From Chionis minor (taxonomy: Eukaryota; Chordata; Aves; Charadriiformes; Chionididae), in NCBI GenBank assembly GCA_013398295.1, contig VZSF01008512.1:363439-427438 (forward strand): a stretch of 64,000 nucleotides of DNA. The letters run 5' to 3'. The notes under the pieces were generated by a model that saw only the letters and a list, made by a program, of their open reading frames with translations, ran no database searches and was not told where the DNA came from. Below, piece by piece: positions 1-11,425 of this stretch (position 1 is its first letter; every line of letters starts with the position of its first letter). The translations under genes were made by a program, and so were the position numbers.

Positions 1-303
1 TCTCCCCTGACCACTCACAAAAGCAATTTTTTGCAGTTGCTGATGCTACAGAGAAGTTGCATCAACATTGTGTTTAGCACTACAGATTCAGGGTTTATTT
101 CTCAGTATTATGACAATTTTGTGAAAAGAGTTGTTAGCATCACAGTCATATGTTCATGTGCCACAGCACTCGTGAAAATTCCAACCTGTGTGCTCAACCT
201 GGAATATTTGACAAAAAATACTGCTGTGGTTGGCTAGCCCACAGCTCGTTGGTCGAAATTTTTCGACCAACACAAGTGCTTTCAGACTTTTCCCCTGACC
301 ACT
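1..303. repeat. Left-edge unit bounded by 13-bp direct repeats, with internal hairpin
   Basis: The 13-mer tcccctgaccact occurs at 3-15 and again at 291-303. Between them, at 248-271, lies a perfect inverted repeat (see separate entry). I do not recognise this stretch as a known repeat family. Short direct repeats around a hairpin could be the remains of a small mobile element, but they could also be chance. The window edge truncates any left continuation. Confidence 0.3.
248..271. repeat. Perfect 11-bp inverted repeat (hairpin)
   Basis: The left arm gttggtcgaaa and the right arm tttcgaccaac are exact reverse complements separated by only two bases. The arms contain a CpG each, which is uncommon in the surrounding AT-rich DNA. 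No coding or RNA-gene context explains it. It could form a cruciform or an RNA stem, or serve as a dyad binding site for a dimeric protein. Confidence 0.75.
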
Positions 304-3300
304 AACACAGCCCCATAGACCTGATAAATGTTCACTTTTTTTTCTGGTGAATATGGACCAACTGCAAAACACTTACCATGGCTGTACAGATGCAGTGGCA
401 TAGTCCTCCAAGAGCCATCAGTTGCATGTGGTGCCCCATATGCAGTAGACTTTCACTTGTTTGCTCCTTACAAAGCAAACACTGAGTTCATTTTAAAATC
501 CGATCTTCTTTGGTGTTTTTCATCTCTCCTGTTTGGTCTCTTTGTTATTCTTCTTCCCGAAAAGTGTGTTTAAAGATTACCATAATTTTTACAAACTCAT
601 TTGGTTCAAGATTTTGGAAAATACTATCTACCTAAGACCAGCTAGAAAATACAGATCGATATAACATGCAGTAAACATTATGAAGGTCTTCATCAGTAGA
701 TGTCATCATAGGTTAAATGGAGGGGGAGCAATTAATAGCCAACTAGAGACAACCACTGACACTTTATAAGCCTGGGGCATCTGAGCTATCAGTGCTGGGC
801 AGGTGGGTATGACACAGAACCTGTGCCTTCACAGAGCAACAGCCAGAAGAAGTGCTCAGAGTTGCTGAGGCCAGGACAAGACATGAACATTTGGGTAACA
901 GAAACCACACAAGGTGTCTGAAGCCAGGACAGGTTCTGATGAAACACCACTTATGATTAAAAATGATAGGAGCTAGACTTCTTCCTCTTCCCCGTAGGAA
1001 AATTTGTATTTCTGAAGTGGATTTTTTTCGAAGTAGAACCACACTCCAGGTTGGGCGCAGGAGGAAAGCGGGGGGAGAATAAAGCTTAAAAAAATACTTT
1101 GTTATAACAGAATAATCTGAAACATTTTCAGCATCTGAAGAGAAAGACGAGGTCAGAGGCCCAGCAATCTTGGATGGAGAGTGGATAAGCATGGAGAAGT
1201 CTCACCACGTCAATGTTACAAGCAGGAAAGGGAATTTTAATGGAAAGATCACTTATGTGTCAGTGAGCTAGCAGTCAGGAAAATAAGCCCACTGCAATTA
1301 AACCTTAGTTTCACTTTGATTAACCAAGGCAGAGTGCCTTGATAACTAGCACGTGATGAGAAACAAAGTCCAAGTCCTAAGCAGGACAGCAACAGCAGGA
1401 AGGCACAGCGTAGCATGCCGTATCTTGGTACATAACAGACTAAAACAACTTTCAGAAATACAAATATATGAAGAACTCCCAGAAACCTGTTACACATTTG
1501 AAAGTCATTTTTCATAAGTGCTAGTGCCTGAAGTCTGGGGACTGCAGGAAAGTCGAGGTCAGACTTTTCACCCCAGCTACAATCTACAGACCTGTGTTTC
1601 GGAAGGAAAACAACGGGAGTGAAAATGACAGCTAAAATGCCAGGTTTTTCTTGAACAGCAAATCTGTATTTGAGCACAAACAAAGCTGCACTGATTTATG
1701 CTGCTGACTCTCTCCCATAAGTACTGCTGACATAAAAGACTCCCCACCTAAGAGTGCCAAACAGCCCTTTCCTCCCTGCAGCACAAACTGGCAGGAAATT
1801 CCAGCTACTCAAAAAGTTGAACTCCTGAAATGAAAGCTACCATTCAGAGGAGTTGTGCAAGGAAGGTGCACTGAAGTTTAGCATCTAAGCGATATCTGCA
1901 TCATAAAATCTTTCAGATTTACCTTGGTGGGATTTTGGCACAGGAGAATCAAAGTTCATAACTGGGTTTCTGACATATTAAAGGTAAACATACCAATAGT
2001 TTTGATGTGAAACCATAGGTTTGATTCTGATTTCATGTTTATTGTACTATCAATCTAATTGAGCCATTTCTGATATAGGGAGATACAGTAAGATTGAGAT
2101 CACACAGTATTTGTAGAAAATTCCAGCATACTTAGTACTTTTTTAAATTTATTTTTTAATGCCGGACTTGCACAAGATAAGGTGGATGTTGTAATGATTT
2201 ATTAACATCCATACAGCAAAGGCTGGAAAGAAAACCCTTGTGTAATAAACCTACAGATAATCCTGAACCCTAGAATTTAAGACTGTTCTATTGCCAGTAT
2301 TTCCATGGCCATTTTTTTAATAATAGTAAGTTATTTTTTCAATTCCTTTCCTACAGTAATTCCTATTTCAAATGTGATGCTGGGAAAAACATTCTGGAGA
2401 GTAAATCACTACAACAGCCTTCAGGAGACAAAGCTTCAGGGTGGGTCCACCAATGAACTTCTGGCTGGGGAGAAGTCTGAGATGTTTCTAAGACCATCCA
2501 GGTTACAGGGGAAAATTGTGTAATGCCATTGTTACAACATATGTCCAGAGATATATGTATCCTAAAATCCTTCAGATTCATTTTGGGAGAAGTTTTCCCA
2601 AAAGAATGTAAGTTCATGCCAGTGATAATGCAAGATGACAAAGGTACCAGTCTCACATGCCAACACTGCAAATCCATTTACAGTGCAGATGAACACTTAT
2701 TCACATGCTCAACTTCACTGCTGTTCTAAACAAGTGGGATAGCTATGTGTACTCACTCTTTTTTATTCATCTTCTCTAGTTTGTACTAAAATTGCAACCT
2801 ACCTCTACTTTCTTACTGCCTCTATCTACCTATCTTATTAGAGAATTCCCCAAGCTGCTTCAAAAATAAAGTGGTAAAAATGTACAGAGTAATGAATCAA
2901 ATGTAAAGGAAGGTATCTATAATGCGAAGCTGCCTTATGATATTTTTATGCTATTTATTATGAAGGATATTATTTTCCTGGTGAAGAAAACAGATGACTC
3001 CTCTCTCTAAAAGACAATTTGTAAGCAGAGCCAGGTACTAGACTTTAACCACTATTTCTACAGTTTCCTTTCAACACAGGCTTTTAGCATGTGCACAGTA
3101 ATTCTGTGAGTCAGTGACTAAATTAATTTTTAATACATTTGTAGATGATGAAAATTTATGTATAGAATATTTTAAATGGTTGGCCTAAATTACTACAGTC
3201 TAATGTCAAACGTTAATGGCATGAGCTAAGACAGAAGTTCTTGGCTTTCTCAGCAATGACACAGCTTTCTCAGTCATTTATTAAGCATTTATTAATTAAT

Positions 3301-3490
3301 AATAAGGTGTTAATGGAAACAATTATCACCAAACTCCTTATCGAATGTTTTACAAGCAAGACTTGACATTTTTTTAACATGTTGTCAGAGATGAGTATCT
3401 CAGCAACATGCATTATTATTATGCCCATCTTGTCAAATGGACTGTTGACATCATGAAGTGGGGTTGAGAAGAACCCATATTATATCTATG

Positions 3491-3540
3491 GCAAGATCTA
3501 ACCTAAGCCAAGATCTAACCTTGCCTAAGCAAGATCTAAC
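3491..3540. repeat. Three irregular copies of a caagatctaac motif
   Basis: The 11-mer caagatctaac appears at 3492-3502, 3509-3519 and 3530-3540. The spacers between copies are short and differ in length but share cctaagc-like sequence. This looks like a small irregular minisatellite made by local duplication. Confidence 0.7.
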
Positions 3541-3675
3541 ATATATTTTTAAGTAAAACTTTCAAGGGTAAAAAATGAAAAAATATGAAACAAACTTAGA
3601 TTTCTTAAAATGACTAAAATTAAATCATCCTATGCCATGATTTACCTTATTACTATGAACAAATTTAAACAGGAT

Positions 3676-3946
3676 TTAGAACGTTAAGGTCCGATATTCC
3701 ACAGATAACATAGTATCAAGCCAAAATGCCTTCTTGGAAGGGGAAACTGCTTTTCTAGTCTTCAGAAAAAGTCCTAAAGGAGATTTAGCCGGGATTTTAT
3801 TTGGGCTGTCAAAAAATCTTTCACAGAACCTGTCTAAAAGGCTACTGTTAGAAGCCCTGTGGGCACAAGGCGAAAGGCCTAGCACAGCCATAGGTCAGGA
3901 CCTGCCCGCAAGATGGAGAAACACGGGCATCTGCAGCCACAAGTGA
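3676..3946. other. Unclassified block open on both strands
   Basis: A 70-codon plus-strand frame (3734-3946) and a 71-codon minus-strand frame (3676-3891) overlap almost completely in otherwise stop-rich DNA. The block is slightly richer in GC than its flanks. I see no recognisable domain on either strand. It may be a fragment of an old interspersed repeat, but I cannot name a family. Confidence 0.25.
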
Positions 3947-6900
3947 TAAGATTAACAGTACAGTTCCTAGGAGTCTTGTGCTAGAAAAGTCAGGCAGAAG
4001 ATAAAATAAAATTATTTGCCTTAGTTAAGTCTAGTGATGCCTGCAAGAGATTCCAGAAATCCCTAATGCAAGTGCAATAAAAGGCATGCTGGGGGCTATA
4101 ATCTGAACTACTCATAAAGTTCACTGGCAAGTTTCAAGATACAAGTCAGAGAACAATTCTCTCTGGATCTACCTTGCTCCATGTAGGAAGTACATCAATG
4201 ACACCAGTTCTTCCCTTACTCCTGAGCTCTTAAAAAGTACCAAACCCTCAATGCAAGTTGGCGTCAGCATGCATGCGATTCACAAGAGTAAAAGAAGGTT
4301 ACATTTTGGCACTCATTTTCACAGTACATTTGGGTATCTCAAGCAGCTCTAACTTGATTCTCACCCAGCGATAGATGATATTTACATTCTCCTTTTGTCA
4401 GTCTAGATAACTTGCTCTTTTGGGCCAGCTATTTTTCCTCTTCTTGGCACCAGCTCTCCCCTTAGTGAGTATTATAATGTTCAGCAAAAGAAATCCAGCT
4501 GGTTGAATGAAGACTCTACATAAATTAAATGGGAAACTTGCAGCATGCCAGTTTTTCATCTAAATAACATGTACATTTAAGTCTGGATAACAAAAGCTCC
4601 CATGGCTTCAAGATTTCATTTATAGGCACTTATGACAAAAGAGACTACAAAATGTTAAGAGTTCTACATCTATTTTATCTCAAAGCAGCCTAAGGCAATA
4701 TAAGCCTGAAACTAGGGGCATCCAATAGGTAGCATCTGAGAAAAGTAGAATTCTACTGGTCTTTTAAATACTTCCATCAGAAAGAAATGGGGTTGAAAAC
4801 TAGAAGAGTTTATCACCTTCTCTTCAGGCTGAGCTCTGCTTTATACCACACATAGAGCTCAAAACCTCCTCTGTCTAGGAAATTTCCTTCAACAAAACAG
4901 GTCCCTCAAGTCCTCTTTGTGTCTTCAAACACTTTACTGGTATAAAAGAACCAGAACAAATATAACCATTTTAAACAGTTGAAGTTTTGTCCCCCCAAAA
5001 TTCTGTCATGTTAACCATAACGTGAAATATATCAACTGGGAAGTGCTTAATATTTTGTACAATACATAATGCCTAGGTGGTAATTTGTAAGAATCATTCC
5101 CTGAAGAGAAATTTTATTTCACCTTTTTGTGCTGTTTTAGGTAATATATAACAACACCTCCTTGAGGGTTATTTTTGTCATTCTTGTTTTGTTCTCCTTT
5201 TCTTCCTTAGCATAATCATACTGTACAAGAAATATAGAGATAAGGCTAAAATTACATTATTTCTGTATCTTGATTCTGTATTGTACTGAAATACAGTACA
5301 GGATGAGAAAATGTCTCCAAATTAGGTTTTAGTAAGTTAATTTATTTTTTTTTTTGTCTTCAGTGGCGTTTTTCAAAGGATTGTAAAGGAATTAGAAGAA
5401 TCCCACAGAAATTTTATAGAAAGGAGTCCCAGTCACATTTCTGTTTTGGGTTTGAAAAATCCCCGCCCCCGTATCAAAAGATACTATACCATTTCTTGTT
5501 ACGATAATGCAGTAGAAACACAAATGAGTGAGGTAGCAGGACTACTCTTGCTGATGTGCAAGACACCAGCTCTGCCCCTAGTTGTCTCAGGAGACAAATT
5601 GCTTTTTTTTTGTTCTTCAGTAAAATGCCCATGATTTTGAAGTTGCATTCATGGATTGTGAAGAATCATTCCAGCGCCACAATCCAAAAACCAAATTCTG
5701 CTCTGTGACATCCCCAGTGGACAATGCCCTTATTTGTAGGCGGTCGACATTAGTCTAGACAAGCAAATTAAGCTTCTCCTTTCTCGTCCACAGTTCCTCC
5801 TCCACAACACTCCTTTTCTTCTACCATTTTACCTGAGCCTGAGCGGAAACTATTTTGAACATTCAAACATTAACAGTCACTTCTATGCTGGTAGGAAGTT
5901 CACATTGCCTTTTATTTCTAAAGTGTAAAGTCCTGGACTGAGAGAAGCACAGATATTTTCATGGAAAGAGTCAGGGTTTCACCCAAAATGTGTCATATCT
6001 CTCAGTGTTTCAGTATGCATCATTTGGAATTTTCTATGGCATTTCTTCCTCCCTTTCAACTCCCTGCATGGATTTCCAACAGCTCACTGTCTTTGCTACT
6101 AGATATGCCTGCTGTGAGTTAATGATGATCAGTGAGATAATACAAAAGGTATTTTGTTCTGGTTCAGTCAGCACGCAAACAGTTTCTGGCACAAACATTG
6201 CTGTGAGTGAGAAGCGGGAATTTTATTTTCTGTGAATTCTCTGTTGGTGAATTTTGGACTGGGTAATCCAAGAACAAATGGGACAGTAGTGTGATTGGAA
6301 CAAAGTCACTAATGTTGAGCTAAAACGTGCAGCGTGGGACTCGCTCTTCTCCTATAAGGGCTAAGCTTGTCATATTTATGCACGTAACTAGGCTCAATGT
6401 GGCTATACAGCACTCTGCTGCTTTCGTCAACCTTCATGGCACGGACAGGCATTACCCCTACAGATGATTAGCGACACACTGGTATCTTCTACAGGCTTCT
6501 AGACAAATACAGTAGTGTTAGCTAGCTTAATTCACAGAGAATGTGATCTTTAATTTCTTACATGTCCAAATAGCCACTAGAATAGGAGACAACTCTTTCC
6601 AGATCTTCGAGTTGCTCTTGGATTCCTCCGTACCAATGTACTTTCCAGTTCTGGGAACACCCAACGCATGTGTTCGCGTGACAAGGGATTACCTTGGCAG
6701 CTTGCATCTGTTTCCCAATACCATGCCTCCCTCGGCACTGCGACTCCGGGAAGAGCTGTTAGTGGGAAAGGCTCGCTGGGCAAACGAGGCTGTCAAGGAA
6801 GGAGGTGAAAGAAATGGGAAAGTTTGAGGTAAATGAGCTAATCACAAGGCAGAGACAGAATATCTTCCATGATGAGTCAGCTCCATTATTCCAAGGAAAA

Positions 6901-7557
6901 CTCATTGTTCAGAGTCCGAAGAGCGTGAATCTTTACCAATCAGATGAGATCTTGGCATGAGGAAGTTTCAGGCACCTAAAGGACATCAATTCTGAACAAC
7001 AAAGACAATAATTAGAGATTCAGTATTCCTACAGAAGAAGATTGATAAAGTCTGTAAAAAGAAAAAGTCCCCCCCTCCAGTCCCCCAGCACTCGACAGTG
7101 TGTTACTGTGCCACTGGATTTATTAAAAAAGAAGGCGACATCCACCTTTCTTCAGGGAAAATACATCAGTATTACATGGATATACTACTTACATACTTTG
7201 AAAATTTGTAATACAGTGAAGACGGATTGGTGCTTTTTCTTCTTACGGGCATCATTTACATTCATACTCATTAGAGTGTTTGTTCTCATTAGAGAGTCTC
7301 TTACTAAGCAGAATACAGAAAGCCAGTATGTGCCATGTTTGCTATACTGAGCTGTTGGTCTGCAAAGAAACGCCACACTGGGGGTGAACTGAAGATGTTA
7401 ACTGTTACACTGACATTCATAGGCACACAATTTATGCAGGATATAGGAAATAATTATTTATTTTTACTCCAGACTTATCACAGAAAATTGATTCTTTCCT
7501 CAATTTGTCCAGAATAAGATACAGTCTCCAGACAAAGGCATACATTTGCTAAGAGGG

Positions 7558-7577
7558 AAAAAAAAAAAAAAAAAAAA
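7558..7577 (+). repeat. Poly(A) tract (20 A)
   Basis: This is an uninterrupted run of A. No gene-derived sequence is recognisable upstream, so I do not call it a processed pseudogene tail. Slippage-prone simple repeat is the safest label. Confidence 0.85.
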
Positions 7578-8665
7578 GTACTTTTTGTTTTGTTTTTGGA
7601 GGAATTAAAACAAGGACTTCCCTGTTGCTGGCAGCGGTGTCATGTGCAATAATCTGGTCATTGTAAAGCCATATCTGGTCCTAATTCCCAGCACAACACC
7701 AGATGTTTTCCAGGCATGCTCCTTTGCAAGTCTGCTTCGCCGGAGAACAATAATGCAGGGATTTCAGCTTCCATGTTTCAGCACCTCATCATGGTTGTTA
7801 GGGAATGGTGAGAGGGATTTGAGAGCTGTAATGCTGCCAAAGGCGGCTGCAGTGGCCAAGGTGGGGGTTTGCAGGAGGGCTGAAGGGGCGGCTGCAGACT
7901 CGTCCCTCGGTGGGGCTGGGGCAGCTGCGCCAGGCGCGGTGCCTGACCCAGGGTCAGCAGGTCTCTCTCCCAGAGCATCCCACGGAGGCGTAGCAGGGTC
8001 TGGCACCCCTCCAGCCGGCGCTCTGCAGCGCCCGGACACTCTCACACGGATCAGGTTGTGGGAGACTCACGTCTCCCAGCCAGGCCCCAGTAATTTGGAG
8101 GAGCTGGAGTTAGCGGTGGGGCAGAAGACGCCAGCGCCACAAGCAAGCTGTGGGGCAGCTCCTCATCCCAAAGAGCTCCTGACAGTTGGCTTCATGGCTC
8201 CTTTCCCCGCGATGATGGAACAGGTGGCAGCCAGGGGGTCACAGCCTCCAGAAGACCTCCAGTCCGTGCTTCTGGCAGAATAAACCCTGTTTTCTTTTCT
8301 TCTGCCTCTCCGAGTCTAGCACAGCTTACTAGAACGACAAAGCAGGGCTGACAGATCTCCCCATCGTGCACAAGCCCTGCGTGAGCAGCGAGGAGCACAC
8401 GTACAGAGCTCATTTATTAAAAAAAAAGGGTGATGGCAAGCTCTCCCCATATCAGAGCAGAGGTGCTGGCTCTCCTCTCCAGCAACAGCTCTCCTCCTTT
8501 CTCCCACACACTTGCAGAGATCACCCCTACAGCTTGCACCAGCTCCCAGCACCCCTCGCCCATTTTGGGGCTGTGTCACCCCGAACAGTGTCACCTCGCT
8601 TCCTGTGGAAACGGATGAGGGTGCAGGATTTTTCCTACCACAAACCCATTTTCTTTTGCACATCA
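7578..8665. other. GC-richer patch with unrecognised long open frame
   Basis: From about 7800 to 8650 the composition becomes GC-rich with several CpGs, unlike the AT-rich flanks. A plus-strand frame at 7642-8283 could encode 213 residues, with a middle part rich in Ala, Gly and Pro, and minus-strand frames overlap it (7764-8045, 7778-7978). GC-rich DNA has few stop codons, so these may be passive. I see no domain, no clear signal peptide and no recognisable family. It could be a CpG-rich regulatory patch or part of a noncoding transcript. Confidence 0.4.
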
Positions 8666-10849
8666 TGATGGCGGTTATGTCAAGACTCGAAAGACGTGCA
8701 GATAAGCAGACAACTTCTTTTGCTGCTTTTGTTTCACATACAGCTGTAGTGTGTATTGTGAATTAGGACCAACCTTCCTGTGCGTATTTTCATCTCTAAA
8801 GATGCTGTAGTGATTCCCATGGTATAAATTATAGCTTGACAACACCTTCTCCCACAACTGTGAAAATGCTGCCCTTTAGTCTGTACAATATGTTTTCGTT
8901 CCCATACTGCTTCAGCAAAATGAACAATTTTCAGAAATCCTCCATATAAAATCTTGATTTGAGGAAATCAAGAATCAAGCATAAAAATGAATCACTTCTC
9001 ACCATATCTTTCACAGGAAGGAGCTCAACTGTTATTTGGACTATGAAGCCTCCAGACAAGAACAGAGCAATGGTGAAATGCATATGGCTCCTTTCTTAGT
9101 GATAGAAACAATATACCGATATCCCCCAAAGCATGAATTGCAGGACTGTAAGTTAGATGCAGAAAGTTGCAGAAATGGACAAATATACTTGATGTTGGTA
9201 CATGTCATGGCGACTATGTGTCCCCTTGGTCAAATGTGTATGCAAATACTTGCCATTTTGAAAGATCTCACTTGTGATATAATGTCCCAGGCATGAAAAG
9301 TGATGTACTTATCTGAAATTCAGTAGGCCTACATGAAATCAGGTAGGCACAGGCTCGCTGTGCCTTCTCTCCAAAATAAAACGATCCCGTTTGCTGAGCA
9401 GAATTCATAGCTGAACTCTAGGTACTCATACTATATACAGTCACAAGGGTTTTTTTCTAGGAACAGAATGGACGTAGCCTGCTCCTGCCTTGCTGTAAAA
9501 TACACCTATAACGATACTGCTGTTCAAAAGCAAGTAAATAGAGAAATCATTGAGCGCTCCCAAGAAGTTTGTGAGCCTCTGACTGAAGGCTTTATAGGTG
9601 CTAGAAAGAGATTAAGTGTACTAATTGTGATTTGTCATTAAAGCTAAGTGCTTAAACCCGTCTCCCCTTTTTTTTTTTATTGCACTGCAGTAAAAAACCT
9701 TGAAGTCCTAGCTGAGTCAGGCCGTATTTTACTAAGCCCAGTAAAAGCTCTGGGACACCGTCCTACTAAACAGCTTACAGAAAACATTTTAAAGGACCAG
9801 AAAAACAACACTTTAAAGAGCTATTAATGAGAGCCTAATAGCAGAAGGATTTGCAGAACCCTCATGCCTGGCTCTAGATCCATCTGCTAACTGCTACTGT
9901 TTTTCCACCATCGTTTCTACTTTAATCTGAACGTGAGTGTAGTGAAGGAGGGAGATGTGCATTTCCCTCCAGAATTAGTAGTAGGTCTCTCTTTCCACAT
10001 TCAAATGGTGCTGCATCCAGTGATCAGGGCCATGAATTGTGTCATCTGTACAAGTCTGCTACTCAGGTGCAAGCAGCGTACCAGCCAGGCGCTCTGCCTT
10101 TCCAGATGGGCGATGGGATTGCACATTGAGGCTGCTCCTCCAAGTCACAACTTGGAGTCACAGAAATCACAACAATCACAGAAATGAGGAAAGCGCCTTA
10201 TCCTAAGGCTGTGGTGAAGTGTAAGAAAAGACAAGTTACTCGCTTCTGGATCCCCATTAGACTGACATTTGGGCATCCCTGATGTAGATCATGAGAAATT
10301 TCACATCAAGTCCTGACTGTGCTCACACAGACACAATAACACTTTGCACAATAACTGTGTGAATCAAGCCATGCAAATCTTCTGCAAAAGCAGAAATTCC
10401 CACCAATACTTGACATATCAGATTTGTAACATAAATAACTTTTTGCAAAATATAAACTCTTATCCCGTGTCACTGATGGCAAATAGATTAAGTTCTTGGT
10501 GGAAAGATTGTTTTCCCTTTAGGCTCTGTTACTGGGGAGGAAAGAAGAAGAAAAAAAACCCCTGAAACCAAAACAATTTAATCATCAAAAGAAATAAAGA
10601 GAAGCACAATGGATCCATGAAAGGTACATAAGCATGCCTCTAGGAATCACAGCCTCTAATTCAGGTCTGGCCCGACCCAAGCTTATGCTGATACCTTCTC
10701 GGCATCCACAAAAACCAAGGACAAACCTTGGGGGACTACAAACTACCTTGCTGTTACAAACTTCTTCAAGCACGTGGTTCTGTTTTCCTTGTCGTTTGCT
10801 ACTCCATCTCTCTCCCCTGCCTTTTCTACTGCCACAGATGAATGGCCTT
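8666..10849. other. Unique DNA, no gene recognised
   Basis: Only short unrelated open frames are present, the longest 86 codons (9036-9296). No repeat family was recognised by eye. Confidence 0.55.
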
Positions 10850-10944
10850 GAATTGCTCCGGTCTCACGCGGGATGTCACGCCAGCACGCGGGAGACACCC
10901 GGGTCTCCTCACGGGCACGGGATGAAGTTTATAACGTAAACTTA

Positions 10945-10974
10945 CACAGCGCGCGCGCACGCGCACACACATGC
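10945..10974. repeat. Alternating purine-pyrimidine tract (CG/CA), Z-DNA-type
   Basis: The tract is a near-perfect alternation of CG and CA dinucleotides, with gcgcgcgcgcacgcgcacac as its core. Such tracts readily adopt left-handed Z-DNA under negative supercoiling. It lies within the CpG-rich block. Confidence 0.8.
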
Positions 10975-11104
10975 AACCGGTGGGAACCACACTGTGGGCA
11001 AACAAGCTATTTCCCAGCCTAGCTGGGCACTGCAGCCCACCCTCTGCAGTTCCTGCAGCTTTTATGGCTGTTGTCTTCCCTCCCCTGCTCTCGTGGTTGG
11101 TTTT

Positions 11105-11126
11105 ACCCCCCACCCACCCCCCCACT
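11105..11126 (-). repeat. C-run tract (G-quadruplex potential on minus strand)
   Basis: Three C runs of three to seven bases follow one another with short A spacers. The complementary strand therefore carries closely spaced G runs. This is compatible with, but does not prove, a G-quadruplex. Confidence 0.5.
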
Positions 11127-11209
11127 AATCAACACCAGAGAGTGAACAACCCTTGCTCTGCGAGCTCCCGCGCTCCTGCGCTCTGTCATGGCACTCAGGC
11201 AGCCCCTTG

Positions 11210-11425
11210 TCAGCAGGGTGCCAGAGAGCCTCACAGGCATTAGCTTATTAATCCTCACACCACCCCAGCGATACGGGCAGCTATTATTATCCCCGGTTTA
11301 GTGGGGGGCGGCGGTGGGGGGGGGAAGGGGGAGCGGAGCGGAAACTCTCGGAGATTAAGCATCTCAACCCAAGGTCACGCAGGAAGCCCGGCCAGGCTGG
11401 TCCCTCTTGTTTCTCCGTCCGCCTG
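11210..11425 (+). mobile_element. MIR-type SINE (ancient CORE-SINE), plus orientation
   Basis: The order of blocks matches the MIR core and 3' part. A ttaatcctcacac block (near 11248) comes first, then ctattattatcccc (11281-11294), then a cggaaactc block (near 11339), a gattaag block (near 11353), and finally cccaaggtcacgcagg (11368-11383) with a gcccggccagg tail. These correspond to the MIR landmarks for the 'cattatctcatttaatcctcaca', 'tattattatcccc', 'gaggaaactgag', 'gttaag' and 'cccaaggtcacacag' region. The segment equivalent to 'attttacagatga' is replaced or expanded by a G-rich stretch (11300-11335). MIR copies are old, inactive and sparse in bird genomes. The assignment rests on remembered consensus and was not aligned computationally. 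Confidence 0.75.
11300..11336 (+). repeat. G-rich run inside the MIR-like SINE
   Basis: Several runs of three to nine G in about 35 bases are separated by one to three other bases. This satisfies the usual pattern for G-quadruplex formation on the plus strand. It sits where a MIR normally has an AT-rich stretch, so it looks like a local expansion after insertion. Confidence 0.65.

Larger units (their letters stand above)
304..7557. other. Unique AT-rich DNA, no gene recognised
   Basis: Short open frames occur on both strands (the longest about 140 codons, on the minus strand near 764-1192 and 1249-1683). None shows a domain, signal or biased composition that I can recognise, and they overlap one another. 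The exceptions are the local repeat at 3491-3540 and an odd block at 3676-3946 that is open on both strands; both are listed separately. No splice-bounded exon could be defended. Confidence 0.6.

Noticed and set aside
1249..1683. 144-codon minus-strand frame (and 764-1192, 142 codons) as candidate genes
   Set aside because: No motif, no conserved composition and no splice or promoter context. Frames of this size are expected by chance in 64 kb.
7558..7577. Poly(A) tail of a processed pseudogene
   Set aside because: No gene-like sequence or target-site duplication is recognisable upstream. The same applies to the A/T runs at 12115, 16201, 18161, 21566 and 37003.
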